Assembly: GCA_015698305.1 (NCBI GenBank) | Contig: CP048620.1 | Coordinates: 1,080,557-1,144,556 of the forward strand | Reading direction: 5' to 3' | From: Candidatus Nitrohelix vancouverensis | GTDB lineage: Bacteria; Nitrospinota; Nitrospinia; Nitrospinales; VA-1 | Length of the DNA: 64,000 bases | Shown here: one piece after another, positions 1 through 9,246 of the stretch | Position numbering within the stretch: the first letter of the stretch is position 1 | Layout: each line of letters opens with the position of its first letter | Notes under the pieces: generated by a model | Told to the model about the DNA's origin: nothing | What the model saw: only the letters and a program-made list of their open reading frames with translations | The model's database searches: none | Translations under genes and position numbers: made by a program

Positions 1-224
1 TCTAATATATTGGGGTCCGCGCCGTTATCTAATAAGAATTTGACAACTTCATATCTCTTGCCATCTTTGTCGTAATTATAGATATTGCTGCAAACTGCCG
101 AGAGTATGGATTCCCCATATTTACTTGTTTCATTTATATCCACGCCTTCCTCTAAGACGGCAGAGATTTTTGAGATATTAAGGGTCTCGCATGCGTCTAT
201 TATTTTTTTTCTTAATTCGCTCAT
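1..224 (-). CDS. Ankyrin-repeat protein, partial (C-terminus runs off the left edge)
   Basis: Reading the minus strand from the ATG at 224 gives an open frame to the window edge that begins MSELRKKIIDACETLNISKI. About 74 residues are visible. The segment ending in VVKFLLDNGADPNIL is the classic ankyrin helix-turn signature, in which a hydrophobic helix is followed by NGADPN; an earlier GVDINETSKYGES segment is the first half of the preceding repeat. Ankyrin repeats are protein-binding scaffolds, and the partner cannot be told from the sequence. No strong ribosome binding site is seen before the ATG (only a purine run, ACAAGAA). The gene sits next to a decayed transposase, so it is probably in accessory DNA. 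The ankyrin assignment is firm; the start codon is moderately sure. Confidence 0.7.
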   Translation of the reverse strand, partial: MSELRKKIIDACETLNISKISAVLEEGVDINETSKYGESILSAVCSNIYNYDKDGKRYEVVKFLLDNGADPNIL

Positions 225-356
225 TTCTTGTATCGCTATTAATATAACCTTGTTTGGTATCACAACAGGGCCTGAGACTCACCCATTATCTATGTAGGTC
301 GCATTTAAGAAAAATCGGCTATACTTGCCGTCTGTATTCGCCATTTTTTCGGCAAA

Positions 357-600
357 TTACTTAGGCGTTAATTTGTCCAAAGAACTGTGTGGACGAAACG
401 TATTATACTCTTCTCTCCAGGATTTGATCTTCTCCTTTAAGACTTCGTGCTGTTAGCTCTGATCGGTATACATCGGTTTCAGTCGGAGATTTTCGCCCAC
501 AAGTTCTTTCAGTCTTTTTAATATACTAGGCTGTGCCGCCATACTTAGACATCCAGTTGTAGTGGGTCGCATCCGATACGCCGCAAATAATAAACAATTT
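357..600 (-). pseudogene. IS3-family transposase remnant (OrfA and OrfB pieces, decayed)
   Basis: On the minus strand two recognisable transposase pieces lie close together in different frames. From about 582 the peptide GVSDATHYNWMSKYGG matches the helix-turn-helix end of IS3-type OrfA, and it is then broken by a stop. From about 430 the peptide EEYNTFRPHSSLDKLTPK matches the C-terminal end of the OrfB integrase, including the RPHSSL motif. A stop follows at 357-359. The whole DDE core that should lie between these pieces is missing, so this is an internally deleted, frameshifted remnant and cannot be active. Clear terminal inverted repeats were not found. The rest of 225-709 shows no other gene. 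Confidence 0.7.
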
Positions 601-709
601 GAATTATCCGGAAAGAAGATTAGTTAATCAAATGGCGCTTAAATCCAATACCCAGCGGGACTACTGTTAGGCGGATACTATACTTGTACATTTAGGGAGG
701 GGTGCATCA

Positions 710-2266
710 TCACTGCGCAGTTTTCTGCAAAGAAAATAATACCTGGTTAATTTTCTCCTCCAACTGGTAACTAGTAAATGGTTTGAGCAAATATTGGCTG
801 GCTCCAGATCTAATAATTTCCATTATCATATCCTTCCTGTTTTCTTCAGACACTACAATCACAGGAATATTTTTGTATTTAGGTGTTTCCCGTATCGTAG
901 TAACCAGTTCTAATCCAGACATTTGGGGCATATAGAGATCAGTGATCATCAGATGGATGTCGTCCGACTTCAATATTCTCAAAGCCATGGGGCCACTGGA
1001 AGCTTCAATAATATTTGAGGAACTGTAACCCAATTGCCGCGCAACCTTCCTATAGGCCGAACGCATGGTTGGTATATCATCAACCAAAAGTAATTTATCC
1101 TCGTCTTTATTTTTCAACATTACAGGAAGCGCTGTTTTAATCTTTTGAATGGATTCTTTCTTAAAAACAAAATCATTCTGTGGTGGAAATCCCTTGAGTT
1201 CTTCATTGTCTTTATATTTTTCTTTTATCTGCTTCAGATTGGGCGCCATTTCCAAAAAGCTAGCAACAAGAGATGGGTCAAAATCAATACTGGATCGCTT
1301 TTTCAAGAAAGCAAGCCCTTCAGAAATAGAAGCTCCTGCATTGCCATCTTGACTGCGGGTCATTGAATCGAATTGGTCCGCGATAGAGACGATTCTTGCC
1401 TCAAGCGAAATCTCTTCCCTTTTCATGCCGTGGGGATATCCTTTTCCGTTCCATTTCTCATGGTGTTGCAAAGCAATCTGCCTTGCCATTTTCATTAGAA
1501 GAGAATCACTTCCGGACAAAAGGTCTGCGCCAATGGTTGTATGGCTCTTCATGATTTCCCATTCTTCGAGACTGAGTTCTTCTTTTTTATTCAAGATGGG
1601 CAGGGGGACTGCAATCATTCCAATATCGTAGGTGGAAGAGGCAAGTTTGATATTTTGAGCACGTTGCTCTGAAAGCCCAATTTTTTTTGCCAAAAGGTGG
1701 CTATAATGACTGACGCGAATATAATTATCCACATCACCTTTTGAAAAGACCCGGTTTGCCCTGCTTAGACACTGAATGAGATCAATATCAGGATCATGGG
1801 ATTTTCTTGCCAACTCCCGGGCTTTTTTGTTTAGGATTTCTTCCTTTTGATGCCGCGCTGATAACAATCTATTTTTCAACTTCAGGATATTCTTAATTCT
1901 TAAAATCACTTCGGTGTAATCAAAAGGTTTGCTCAGGAAATCATTTGCCCCTTCGCTCAAGGCTTTCATCCGGATAACAGATTCATCCTCAGCCGTCAAA
2001 ACCATGATCACTGGTGGAACGATGTCCTCATTCGCATTAATTTCTTGCATAATCTGGAATCCATCTGGCGCGGGCATTCTTAAATCAAGTAAAAGAAGAT
2101 CTGGATGAAAAGAATGGTACACTTCAGTAAATTTTTTTGACTTCTGTTCGCTTTTATAATTGTTGAAACCAGCCGATTCCAGCGTTTTCTCAAGGAGTCT
2201 GATATTTGATATTTCATCATCAATGATCAAAATCTTACTGTTGTAAATGTCAAAATTGGCAGTCAT
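710..2266 (-). CDS. REC-HD-GYP-REC response regulator with degenerate HD-GYP site
   Basis: This is a 518-residue cytoplasmic protein. Domains in order are receiver 1 (about 10-125; phosphoacceptor Asp in LLLLDLRMP, Lys in FLSKPF), an HD-GYP domain (about 175-350) and receiver 2 (about 385-510; LLLVDD start, Asp in LMITDLYMP, Lys in LLKPF). HD-GYP domains normally hydrolyse cyclic di-GMP. Here the usual HDxGK motif reads YDIGM, so the metal-binding His and the Lys are both replaced, while HHE and GYP are kept. Catalysis is therefore doubtful and a binding or regulatory role is more likely (inference). It is the last gene of the signalling cluster, 62 bases downstream of an intact REC-HD-GYP gene that is probably its paralogue. 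No strong Shine-Dalgarno is seen before the ATG. Confidence 0.88.
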   Translation of the reverse strand: MTANFDIYNSKILIIDDEISNIRLLEKTLESAGFNNYKSEQKSKKFTEVYHSFHPDLLLLDLRMPAPDGFQIMQEINANEDIVPPVIMVLTAEDESVIRMKALSEGANDFLSKPFDYTEVILRIKNILKLKNRLLSARHQKEEILNKKARELARKSHDPDIDLIQCLSRANRVFSKGDVDNYIRVSHYSHLLAKKIGLSEQRAQNIKLASSTYDIGMIAVPLPILNKKEELSLEEWEIMKSHTTIGADLLSGSDSLLMKMARQIALQHHEKWNGKGYPHGMKREEISLEARIVSIADQFDSMTRSQDGNAGASISEGLAFLKKRSSIDFDPSLVASFLEMAPNLKQIKEKYKDNEELKGFPPQNDFVFKKESIQKIKTALPVMLKNKDEDKLLLVDDIPTMRSAYRKVARQLGYSSSNIIEASSGPMALRILKSDDIHLMITDLYMPQMSGLELVTTIRETPKYKNIPVIVVSEENRKDMIMEIIRSGASQYLLKPFTSYQLEEKINQVLFSLQKTAQ

Positions 2267-2328
2267 TTTTGGAACTCAAATAAATATTATCAATAACTCT
2301 AGTTAAATCGAGTCGAACGGTAATTGCT

Positions 2329-3387
2329 TCAACAGTCGGAAAATCCCTCCATAATTTTTAAAAATTCAGGCAGACTTGTTTTAAAAATTTTGACCAGTTC
2401 GGGGTCAAACATTATTCCTGAGTTATTCTCCATCTCAGTTACCGTGTCTTCAATCGACCAACTTTCCTTGTAGGGACGTTTGCTACAGAGGGCGTCAAAG
2501 ACATCGGCGAGTATTACGATTCGTCCTTCAATGGGTATTTCTTCCCCTTTCAATCCTTTAGGATAACCGCCTCCCGCCCACTGTTCGTGATGGGTCAAGG
2601 CGATGGTTTCAGCCTTAAGCATGATTTCGGAAGTGCCGGATGAGAGAATCTGACCGCCTATTTCAGCATGGGTTTTCATGATTTCCCACTCCTCTTCTGT
2701 TAATTTCCCTGGCTTTAACAGGATGCCGTCTGGGATACCAATCTTGCCCACGTCATGCATCGGACTTGCGTGTTGTATCAATTTGCATTCCTTATCAGAC
2801 AATCCTGCCGCCCTTGCAAGGATTTCGCTGTAAAGACTCATTCGTAGTACATGCATGCCAGTTTCATTATCCCGGTATTCAGCGGCCTTGCTCAATCGTT
2901 GAAGGGCCTCCATACGTGAGACTTCAAGTTCATAAGTTCTCTCGCTCACTTTTCTGTCGAGTATCTCATTCTGTTGAAGCGCCTGTTTGTATAGCAGGCG
3001 GACTGTCATAATATTTTTGATACGCGTCAGAACTTCCACATAACTGAACGGTTTGGATAAAAAATCTATAGCGCCGGCTCTCAATGCTTTCACGCGTATC
3101 TCATCGTCCTTTTGAGCCGTCAATACCAATACGGGGGGAGAACTGCCGTTGCTCTGTATCACTTTCTCCATAATTTGAAATCCATCCAAGTGAGGCATGT
3201 TCAGATCAAGCAGTAAGATGTCAGGTTCAACTGCTTCATACAGAGCTTCTGCCTTTCTTGAATCTTCCACTGAATGTATGGAGCTATAGCCTTCTTGTTG
3301 AAGCATTTTTTCAAGCAAGAGAACATTGGCATGTTCATCATCCACAATCATTATTTTGCCCTGCTTTATAGACTCCTGGCATATCAT
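2329..3387 (-). CDS. REC-HD-GYP response regulator (cyclic di-GMP phosphodiesterase)
   Basis: This is a 352-residue regulator. An N-terminal receiver (about 10-125, phosphoacceptor in LLLLDLNMP, FLSKPF near its end) is joined by a short helix to an HD-GYP domain (about 170-335). The catalytic motifs are intact: MHDVGKIGIPD, ALTHHEQWAGGGYP and ILADVFDAL. Such proteins hydrolyse cyclic di-GMP to GMP when the receiver is phosphorylated. The start at 3387 is chosen because AGGAGGT (3394-3400) lies six bases upstream; a frame-compatible ATG at 3423 would overlap the end of the kinase gene and has no such site. It lies 32 bases downstream of a hybrid kinase gene and is the likely output of that kinase. 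It contrasts with the damaged copy next door. Confidence 0.93.
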   Translation of the reverse strand: MICQESIKQGKIMIVDDEHANVLLLEKMLQQEGYSSIHSVEDSRKAEALYEAVEPDILLLDLNMPHLDGFQIMEKVIQSNGSSPPVLVLTAQKDDEIRVKALRAGAIDFLSKPFSYVEVLTRIKNIMTVRLLYKQALQQNEILDRKVSERTYELEVSRMEALQRLSKAAEYRDNETGMHVLRMSLYSEILARAAGLSDKECKLIQHASPMHDVGKIGIPDGILLKPGKLTEEEWEIMKTHAEIGGQILSSGTSEIMLKAETIALTHHEQWAGGGYPKGLKGEEIPIEGRIVILADVFDALCSKRPYKESWSIEDTVTEMENNSGIMFDPELVKIFKTSLPEFLKIMEGFSDC

Positions 3388-3419
3388 ACTAATACCTCCT
3401 GAAAAAAACATTAAGATGC

Positions 3420-6400
3420 TCAAATTGATCTAAGTTCTGATTCAATCAAGTCAAACAACTTATCAATATCAATAGGTTTGGGAACAAAATGATTGAAACC
3501 AGCAAGCAAAGCACGTTCAATATCCTTTTCGGATGCTTTGGCGCTCAGCGCTATGACCGGTATATTTTTTGTTTCAGATAATCTTTTGAGCGTGCGCAAT
3601 GTGGAATAACCATCCATTCCAGGAAGATTGATATCCATCAATATCAAATCAGGAAGGGTTGCCATAGCCAAATCTATTCCAATGCCACCCTCATGGGCTG
3701 TTAATAAATCAAATCCCTTTTTCCCGGAAAACAATTTTTCCATCAACCTGTGATTTGCAGGATTATCTTCAATATAAATGATTTTTTTACTTTCACCGGA
3801 GTTTTCGATTAATGCTTCATCAACATTCTCTGGCGTTGGATCATTTAGGTCAGTTGCCTCAGCTTTTTGTAATTCTACAGAGAAACAACTCCCGCCTTCC
3901 GAACAGTTTTCGAAGCAGATTGAGCCTTTCATAAGTTCAGTCAATCGTTTGCATAGCGTGAGCCCTATTCCAGTCCCTTCCACATCGCCATTATCGGCAT
4001 TGAGTCGATCAAAGGGCTGGAATAAACGCGACTGCAATTCTTCAGGGATTCCGACTCCTGTATCCTTGACAGAAATACGGATTGTTGTTTCAGAATTCAC
4101 TTCACAGCGCAACCAGACTTTTCCACCAGCAGGAGTGTATTTGATTCCATTTGATAATAAATTCATCAATACCTGTTTTAATCGAATGCGGTCGGCATAA
4201 GCAAATACGGACTGACCCATAGAAACTTCATTGATCAACTCAATAGAGTTTTTGACTGCAACTTGCTTCATTACATCGGCAACATCATTCAATAGTGAAG
4301 AAACACAAACAGGTTCCATCGAAAGCGAAATGTCTCCCTTATCAATTTCAGAGAGCTCCAAAACCTCATTGATCAGGAAAAGAAGCCTTTCCCCGGCCTT
4401 ACAAATTTCCATGATATTTTCTTTCTGATCGGGCGTTAGGCTTTGATTCGGATTGTTATACGTCAACTGAGCGAACCCCAGTATTGCGTTCATAGGGGTG
4501 CGTAATTCATGGCTCATGCGTGAAAGAAACTCAGATTTCGCTTTACTCGCTTGTTCGGCCTCTTCCTTTAATTTGATCATCAATGCTTCTCTTTTTTTAC
4601 GTACGCCGATGTCTTTGAATGTAAGTACGCAACCCAGGGTTTCATCATCCCTCTTAATCGGGGCTAATGTAAACTCGGCGTCAAAAATTTCGCCAGTATT
4701 TTTATGAAACTCATCTTCAACCGATTCATACAAATTGCCCTCTCGAATGATCTGCGCCAGATGCTCTCTTGACTTTATAAAAGAGCGACCGTTTCTGCCA
4801 ATCGGTTGAACCAGGCTAAAAAAATCTTGTCCAATGGCTTCGGTCTCCTGAAAACCAAGGATTTTGGAGGCAGATGGGTTCATAAAATATACCTTCCCGT
4901 TCATATCCAACCGACAAACGCCTTCAGCAATTGAATTCAGAAGTATTTCCAATTGATTAGTGATTTCCAGATTTTTTTGGCGCGATTCGACAATGTCGGA
5001 AATATCGCTGATGATGCAACAAATAATGGCGCCCGCATCTATTTTGACTTTACTGGCTCTGATCTCGATTGGGAACCGTTCTTTGTTTTTGGACACCCCC
5101 CATAAGTGAGGATCACTCTTGTCACGAACCTTGGCAAAAATCTGATTGAATACCGATGCATGCGTGGATGAATTATCCTGTTGGTTATCGGAGTCCGAAA
5201 TAATATGGCTTATATCTTTACCAATGATTTCCGACGCTGAGAATTTAAAAACGCGTTCTGCCGAGGGGTTGAATGAAAGGATTACTCCTTTCATATCTGT
5301 GAAGATAATTGGATCAATAGAGGATTTGATAACTGCTTTATAATACTTATTTGAAATGGATAAATTGATGTCGGCACGTTTCCTTTTCCAAAAAGACCAA
5401 ACGCTAATTGCGGTGAGCAGACACAATCCTATGAGTACATCGTAGAAAAGCGCTTGTAACATATTTACAGCGCTGTAGGCTTCTTTCAGATCAATTTCTT
5501 TGGTAAATCCCATATCATATTCCGGCAACCAGGTCCATGCGCCCACAACGGGAACACCTCGGTAATCATTATAGCCTTCAACGTTCACGCCGCTGTTCCC
5601 CTGCGTGGCCTCTGCGGCCATGAATGTAAGCGGCCATTGATCTGGAGGCGTCTCAGGCGTAAACCCCTCCACTAAATTTCCGCCAGGGTTTCGTATATTG
5701 ACCGCAAGCAGTGAATGGCTCCATAATTCGTTAGGGATTATTCCAATCGCGCGCAAATGATCAAGAAACCGCGTGTCGGAGAGCATCCTTCCATCCTTGG
5801 AAAAGGCATATGCCTCCCCGGTTGACCCTGTGCGCGCTCCCATAAAAATTTTACTGAATTCGGTTTCAGGCTTTAGACGGAAAGCCATGACGCCAATAAT
5901 TTCATCATGAAGATTCTTCACAGGGTACGAAATAAACATGGTGGGCATACCAGGACGCAACTTTCCATCCTCACCAACCAAATTAATTTCTGAAATAAAA
6001 GGGAGGCTAAGGCAGACCTCCCCCTTTAAAGAACGGGAAAAAAAATCTGAATAACCCATCAAATTATTTTCCCCAACAGCGGAGTCAAGCAATGCGGCGA
6101 CCTGACGACCCGAAGTATTGAACAGGACATAGCCGACAAAATCCATACTCTCGACAATGGGAGCCAGGTGGTTCTTCAACGCAATCGCTTCCTCAAGCGC
6201 AAGCAAATCATTTTTTTCAAAATCGTTGTCTTGGGTTTTTTCCAAAATACTCAGAATATTTTTTTGGGTTTGATCTTCATTCATCAAGAAATAAGCGACC
6301 CCTTTTTTTTCCTTTACCCATATTTCAAACACTTCTAGCGTAGTGTTTAATGACAGAGACAAATTTTCCGTTATGTTATTCTTCAAATGATTCTGCACTG

Positions 6401-6521
6401 AATTTAGAACATAAAAACCGGAAGATATAATTAAGGCCATGATTGTCAGCGCCGTAATTGCATATTTGACAAAGGTCATTTCCAAAAACTTCTTATCAAT
6501 CGTTTTGATTCTTTTAGTCAT
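3420..6521 (-). CDS. Membrane hybrid sensor kinase: Cache-like sensor-PAS-PAS-HisKA-HATPase-REC
   Basis: This is a 1033-residue inner-membrane hybrid histidine kinase. A transmembrane helix at about 20-39 and a second at about 354-376 enclose a roughly 310-residue periplasmic part that looks like a double Cache sensor (inference from size and motifs such as FVGYVLFNTSGRQVA). Two PAS domains follow (about 385-510 and 520-640). Next come the dimerisation helix with the phospho-His in MSHELRTPMNAILGF (near 670), the ATPase with N, G1 and G2 boxes (NLLSNGIKYTP, DTGVGIPEE, GTGIGLTL), and a C-terminal receiver with Asp in LILMDINLPGMDGY. AAAGG precedes the ATG at 6521. The ligand is unknown. It is close in design to the kinases at 6644 and 30671, suggesting local paralogue expansion. 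Confidence 0.93.
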   Translation of the reverse strand: MTKRIKTIDKKFLEMTFVKYAITALTIMALIISSGFYVLNSVQNHLKNNITENLSLSLNTTLEVFEIWVKEKKGVAYFLMNEDQTQKNILSILEKTQDNDFEKNDLLALEEAIALKNHLAPIVESMDFVGYVLFNTSGRQVAALLDSAVGENNLMGYSDFFSRSLKGEVCLSLPFISEINLVGEDGKLRPGMPTMFISYPVKNLHDEIIGVMAFRLKPETEFSKIFMGARTGSTGEAYAFSKDGRMLSDTRFLDHLRAIGIIPNELWSHSLLAVNIRNPGGNLVEGFTPETPPDQWPLTFMAAEATQGNSGVNVEGYNDYRGVPVVGAWTWLPEYDMGFTKEIDLKEAYSAVNMLQALFYDVLIGLCLLTAISVWSFWKRKRADINLSISNKYYKAVIKSSIDPIIFTDMKGVILSFNPSAERVFKFSASEIIGKDISHIISDSDNQQDNSSTHASVFNQIFAKVRDKSDPHLWGVSKNKERFPIEIRASKVKIDAGAIICCIISDISDIVESRQKNLEITNQLEILLNSIAEGVCRLDMNGKVYFMNPSASKILGFQETEAIGQDFFSLVQPIGRNGRSFIKSREHLAQIIREGNLYESVEDEFHKNTGEIFDAEFTLAPIKRDDETLGCVLTFKDIGVRKKREALMIKLKEEAEQASKAKSEFLSRMSHELRTPMNAILGFAQLTYNNPNQSLTPDQKENIMEICKAGERLLFLINEVLELSEIDKGDISLSMEPVCVSSLLNDVADVMKQVAVKNSIELINEVSMGQSVFAYADRIRLKQVLMNLLSNGIKYTPAGGKVWLRCEVNSETTIRISVKDTGVGIPEELQSRLFQPFDRLNADNGDVEGTGIGLTLCKRLTELMKGSICFENCSEGGSCFSVELQKAEATDLNDPTPENVDEALIENSGESKKIIYIEDNPANHRLMEKLFSGKKGFDLLTAHEGGIGIDLAMATLPDLILMDINLPGMDGYSTLRTLKRLSETKNIPVIALSAKASEKDIERALLAGFNHFVPKPIDIDKLFDLIESELRSI

Positions 6522-6643
6522 CTTTCATACCTTTAACAGTAGTGACAACCATGGCGTACATGAACTGTAGAACAGCATATTGTTGCCAATCATAAAGTCA
6601 TTAGATGTATCCGATGTTAAAATTCAATATCCGTCACCAGATC

Positions 6644-8659
6644 CTAGACCGATTTGCTTTTAACCGTACTTAGAATGCAACGAGTTAGCGCATACAAATC
6701 AACGGGTTTCGTGAGGTAGTCATCAAACCCAATTTCCAACGCTCTTCTCTTGTCTGTTTTCATGGCATTCGCGCTCAATCCAATAATCGGAATTCTGGGA
6801 AAATCATCGTCTTCCCGAAGCAAGCGACATAATTCGAGTCCGCTCATACCTGGAAGATTTATGTCTAGTAACAGGATGTCTGGAACATCTCGCTTGACAA
6901 CTTCTAATCCAATTTCCGCAGTAACAGCTGTTTTGAGCGATACAAGGGGATAGGCGTCTAAAAATTTTTCAATCAAAAGTAAATTAGCGGGATTGTCTTC
7001 AATATATAAAATCTCTATCTCCTCCTGAATAGAATTCAAACTCTCAGGAGGCGCTGAATCTTTGTTAATGGAAGTGTGTTGTTGTTCCTTAAATTGTACT
7101 TTTTCGCATAGCGGCAAGGAAACCTCGAACGAACTGCCTTTGCCCAGAGTACTGGTTACCCTTAAGGATCCTTCCATCGCTTCGATCAGTTTTTTGGTTA
7201 TGGACAACCCAATGCCAGTGCCTTCTATTTGCGAACCTTCTGCATCTCCTCGATTGAAGGGTTCAAAAATATTTTTAAGGCTTTCCTCGCTGATTCCCAA
7301 TCCGTTGTCAACAACAGTAAAAAGCACATGTTTGTTTGAAGTTTCATCGATGTCGCAGCCAAGAATAACCGTCCCATTAGGTCTGTTGTATTTGAAGGAG
7401 TTTGACAGCAAATTCAGGAGCACTTGCTTGGTCCGGGTTAAATCACCTTTAAAAAATATGTCTCTTGGGCAATTGTTATTAACTTCCAGTTTTATGTTTA
7501 GCTCGCTACCCATCGTGCGTACAAGGTCGTGTATTTCTTGAATCAGATCGTACGCGACAATGGGTTCCATCGATAAAAATGTTTTTTCGGCTTCAATTTT
7601 TGAGAGGTCAAGAATGTCATTGATCAAACCAAGAAGGTGCTTTCCGGCTGAAAGGATTTGTCCGATGTTTTCATTCTGACTCTCAGTTAAAACTTCGTTT
7701 GGATTTTGTTGCATCAATTGTGAAAACCCAATGATGGCATTCAAAGGCGTTCTCAGTTCATGACTCATGTTCGCTAAAAATGTTGACTTCGCATGGTTAG
7801 CCTTTAACGCTTCATTCTTTGCTTCAATCAAGCTGGTTTCATAGGTTTCTCGCTGGGTTACATCCCTGATGCTGGAAGTATAGAGGCGCTGTCCATCAAT
7901 GGTAATATGGCTGATTCCCATCTCCCCGGGGAATGTCTGTCCATTCTTTCGACTGCCAATGATTCGCATGTTTGAGACCAGAATTTTTTTTCTCGGCTCC
8001 GAAATATGCTCTTTAATTGTATCCATGTAGGCCCGAAAGGAATGAATGTCCATGATTTTCTCAAGAGACTTTTCGATGATTTCCGCGAAAGTGTATTGAA
8101 ACATTTTTTCAGCGGCCATATTGAATGATAAGATTGAGCCGGATTTGTCAGTGGTAATAACTGCGTCCTGAATATTATTGAGAACGGAATGAATTCTGAT
8201 TTCACTTTCGGCGAGTTTATTTTTGGATACTTGTAATTTTCTAATTAAATCCTCTTGAATGATTTTCTGTTGGTGTATCTGCAGAAAAACATTCACCTTG
8301 CTAATCAGAATATCCGGGTCCAGAGGTTTTGACAGATAATCAACCGCTCCACTTTGGTAGCCTTGGAAAATATGATGCTGATCATTATTGATCGCCGTTA
8401 CAAATATAATTGGAGTGTCTTTGGTTCCCTCATATTCTCTTATCAGAGCGGCCGTTTCAAAACCATCCATCCCATCCATCTGGACATCCAGTAATATCAG
8501 AGCCAGGCTATGACGCAGGATGATTGAAAGAGCCTCATTTCCCGAATTAGCGCTGATGATGTTCGCATCCACCCGACGAAGTAATTTTTCCAGAGCAAAT
8601 ATATTTTCTTGCCTGTCATCAACAATTAAAATGTTAGGAGTGAAAATTTTGCCATTCAT
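6644..8659 (-). CDS. Soluble hybrid histidine kinase: REC-PAS-HisKA-HATPase-REC
   Basis: This is a 671-residue protein with no membrane segment. An N-terminal receiver (about 8-125; phosphoacceptor near residue 56 in LILLDVQMDGMDGF) is followed by a PAS domain (about 145-270), then HisKA with His near 298 in MSHELRTPLNAIIGF. The ATPase domain carries NLLSNSFKYNRP, DNGLGISEE and GTGIGLSI. A C-terminal receiver follows (Asp near 598 in ILLLDINLPGMSGL). Receivers at both ends suggest it both accepts and passes on phosphate in a relay. Its ATG overlaps the cheB stop as ATGA, so translation is probably coupled to CheB. In this cluster it may take signal from the triple-receiver kinase upstream and feed the HD-GYP proteins downstream (inference). 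Confidence 0.93.
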   Translation of the reverse strand: MNGKIFTPNILIVDDRQENIFALEKLLRRVDANIISANSGNEALSIILRHSLALILLDVQMDGMDGFETAALIREYEGTKDTPIIFVTAINNDQHHIFQGYQSGAVDYLSKPLDPDILISKVNVFLQIHQQKIIQEDLIRKLQVSKNKLAESEIRIHSVLNNIQDAVITTDKSGSILSFNMAAEKMFQYTFAEIIEKSLEKIMDIHSFRAYMDTIKEHISEPRKKILVSNMRIIGSRKNGQTFPGEMGISHITIDGQRLYTSSIRDVTQRETYETSLIEAKNEALKANHAKSTFLANMSHELRTPLNAIIGFSQLMQQNPNEVLTESQNENIGQILSAGKHLLGLINDILDLSKIEAEKTFLSMEPIVAYDLIQEIHDLVRTMGSELNIKLEVNNNCPRDIFFKGDLTRTKQVLLNLLSNSFKYNRPNGTVILGCDIDETSNKHVLFTVVDNGLGISEESLKNIFEPFNRGDAEGSQIEGTGIGLSITKKLIEAMEGSLRVTSTLGKGSSFEVSLPLCEKVQFKEQQHTSINKDSAPPESLNSIQEEIEILYIEDNPANLLLIEKFLDAYPLVSLKTAVTAEIGLEVVKRDVPDILLLDINLPGMSGLELCRLLREDDDFPRIPIIGLSANAMKTDKRRALEIGFDDYLTKPVDLYALTRCILSTVKSKSV

Positions 8660-9246
8660 TGAGTAACCTCCCCTTTTCTCATTAGATCTTGTAATAATCC
8701 CCCAATTTGTTCAGCGGCAACTATGTGATCTACCGGGGTAATTTCAAGCGCTCTGGCTGGCATGAATGGCGACTCTGCCGTTTCTGGATCCTGAACAATG
8801 GCGAGGCCACCCGCGTCTTTTATGGCTTTCAATCCCTTCGCGCCGTCTGCGTTGGCTCCTGTCAGCAAAATACCTATCAGGGACTGTCCATAAGCTTCCG
8901 CGGCTGATTGGAACAGGACATCGATGGAGGGTCGTGAATAATTTACCAGCGGGTCGATGCTTAAACTGAAGCTTTTATCTGTTTCGATTAGCAAGTGATA
9001 ACCTCCTGGAGCCAGATAAATATTTGAATGCATGGGCACGATCTTTTCTTCGGCTTCTGATACGTTTAAATTAGCAATATGATTTAATGTGTTAGCTACC
9101 GAGCCATTGGAACCCTTCCACACATGTTGGACGACAACAATGGGAACCGGGAATTCTGCGGGTAAATCTTTCAACAATTGACCTAATACTTTAAAACTAC
9201 CCGCGGATCCACCCAGGACGATCATCTCATACTGTTTAGTTCCCAT
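8656..9246 (-). CDS. cheB: CheB-type protein-glutamate methylesterase, catalytic domain only
   Basis: This is a 196-residue protein equal to the C-terminal catalytic domain of CheB. The usual N-terminal receiver is absent. The serine-hydrolase triad can be read as Ser14 in GGSAGSF, His41 in VVVQH and Asp134 in LLTGANADGA; their spacing agrees with the known enzyme. CheB removes methyl esters from receptor glutamates or deamidates glutamines. Without a receiver, control must come from elsewhere, perhaps from the adjacent kinases. It overlaps cheR by 11 bases upstream and the hybrid kinase by 4 bases downstream, so the three are almost certainly co-translated. There is no chemoreceptor, CheA or CheW gene in this cluster; the only receptor-like gene in the window is 47 kb away. 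Confidence 0.93.
   Translation of the reverse strand: MGTKQYEMIVLGGSAGSFKVLGQLLKDLPAEFPVPIVVVQHVWKGSNGSVANTLNHIANLNVSEAEEKIVPMHSNIYLAPGGYHLLIETDKSFSLSIDPLVNYSRPSIDVLFQSAAEAYGQSLIGILLTGANADGAKGLKAIKDAGGLAIVQDPETAESPFMPARALEITPVDHIVAAEQIGGLLQDLMRKGEVTQ

Noticed and set aside
3388-3423. Earlier ATG for the REC-HD-GYP gene
   Set aside because: It overlaps the kinase stop and lacks a ribosome binding site, whereas AGGAGGT fits the ATG at 3387.
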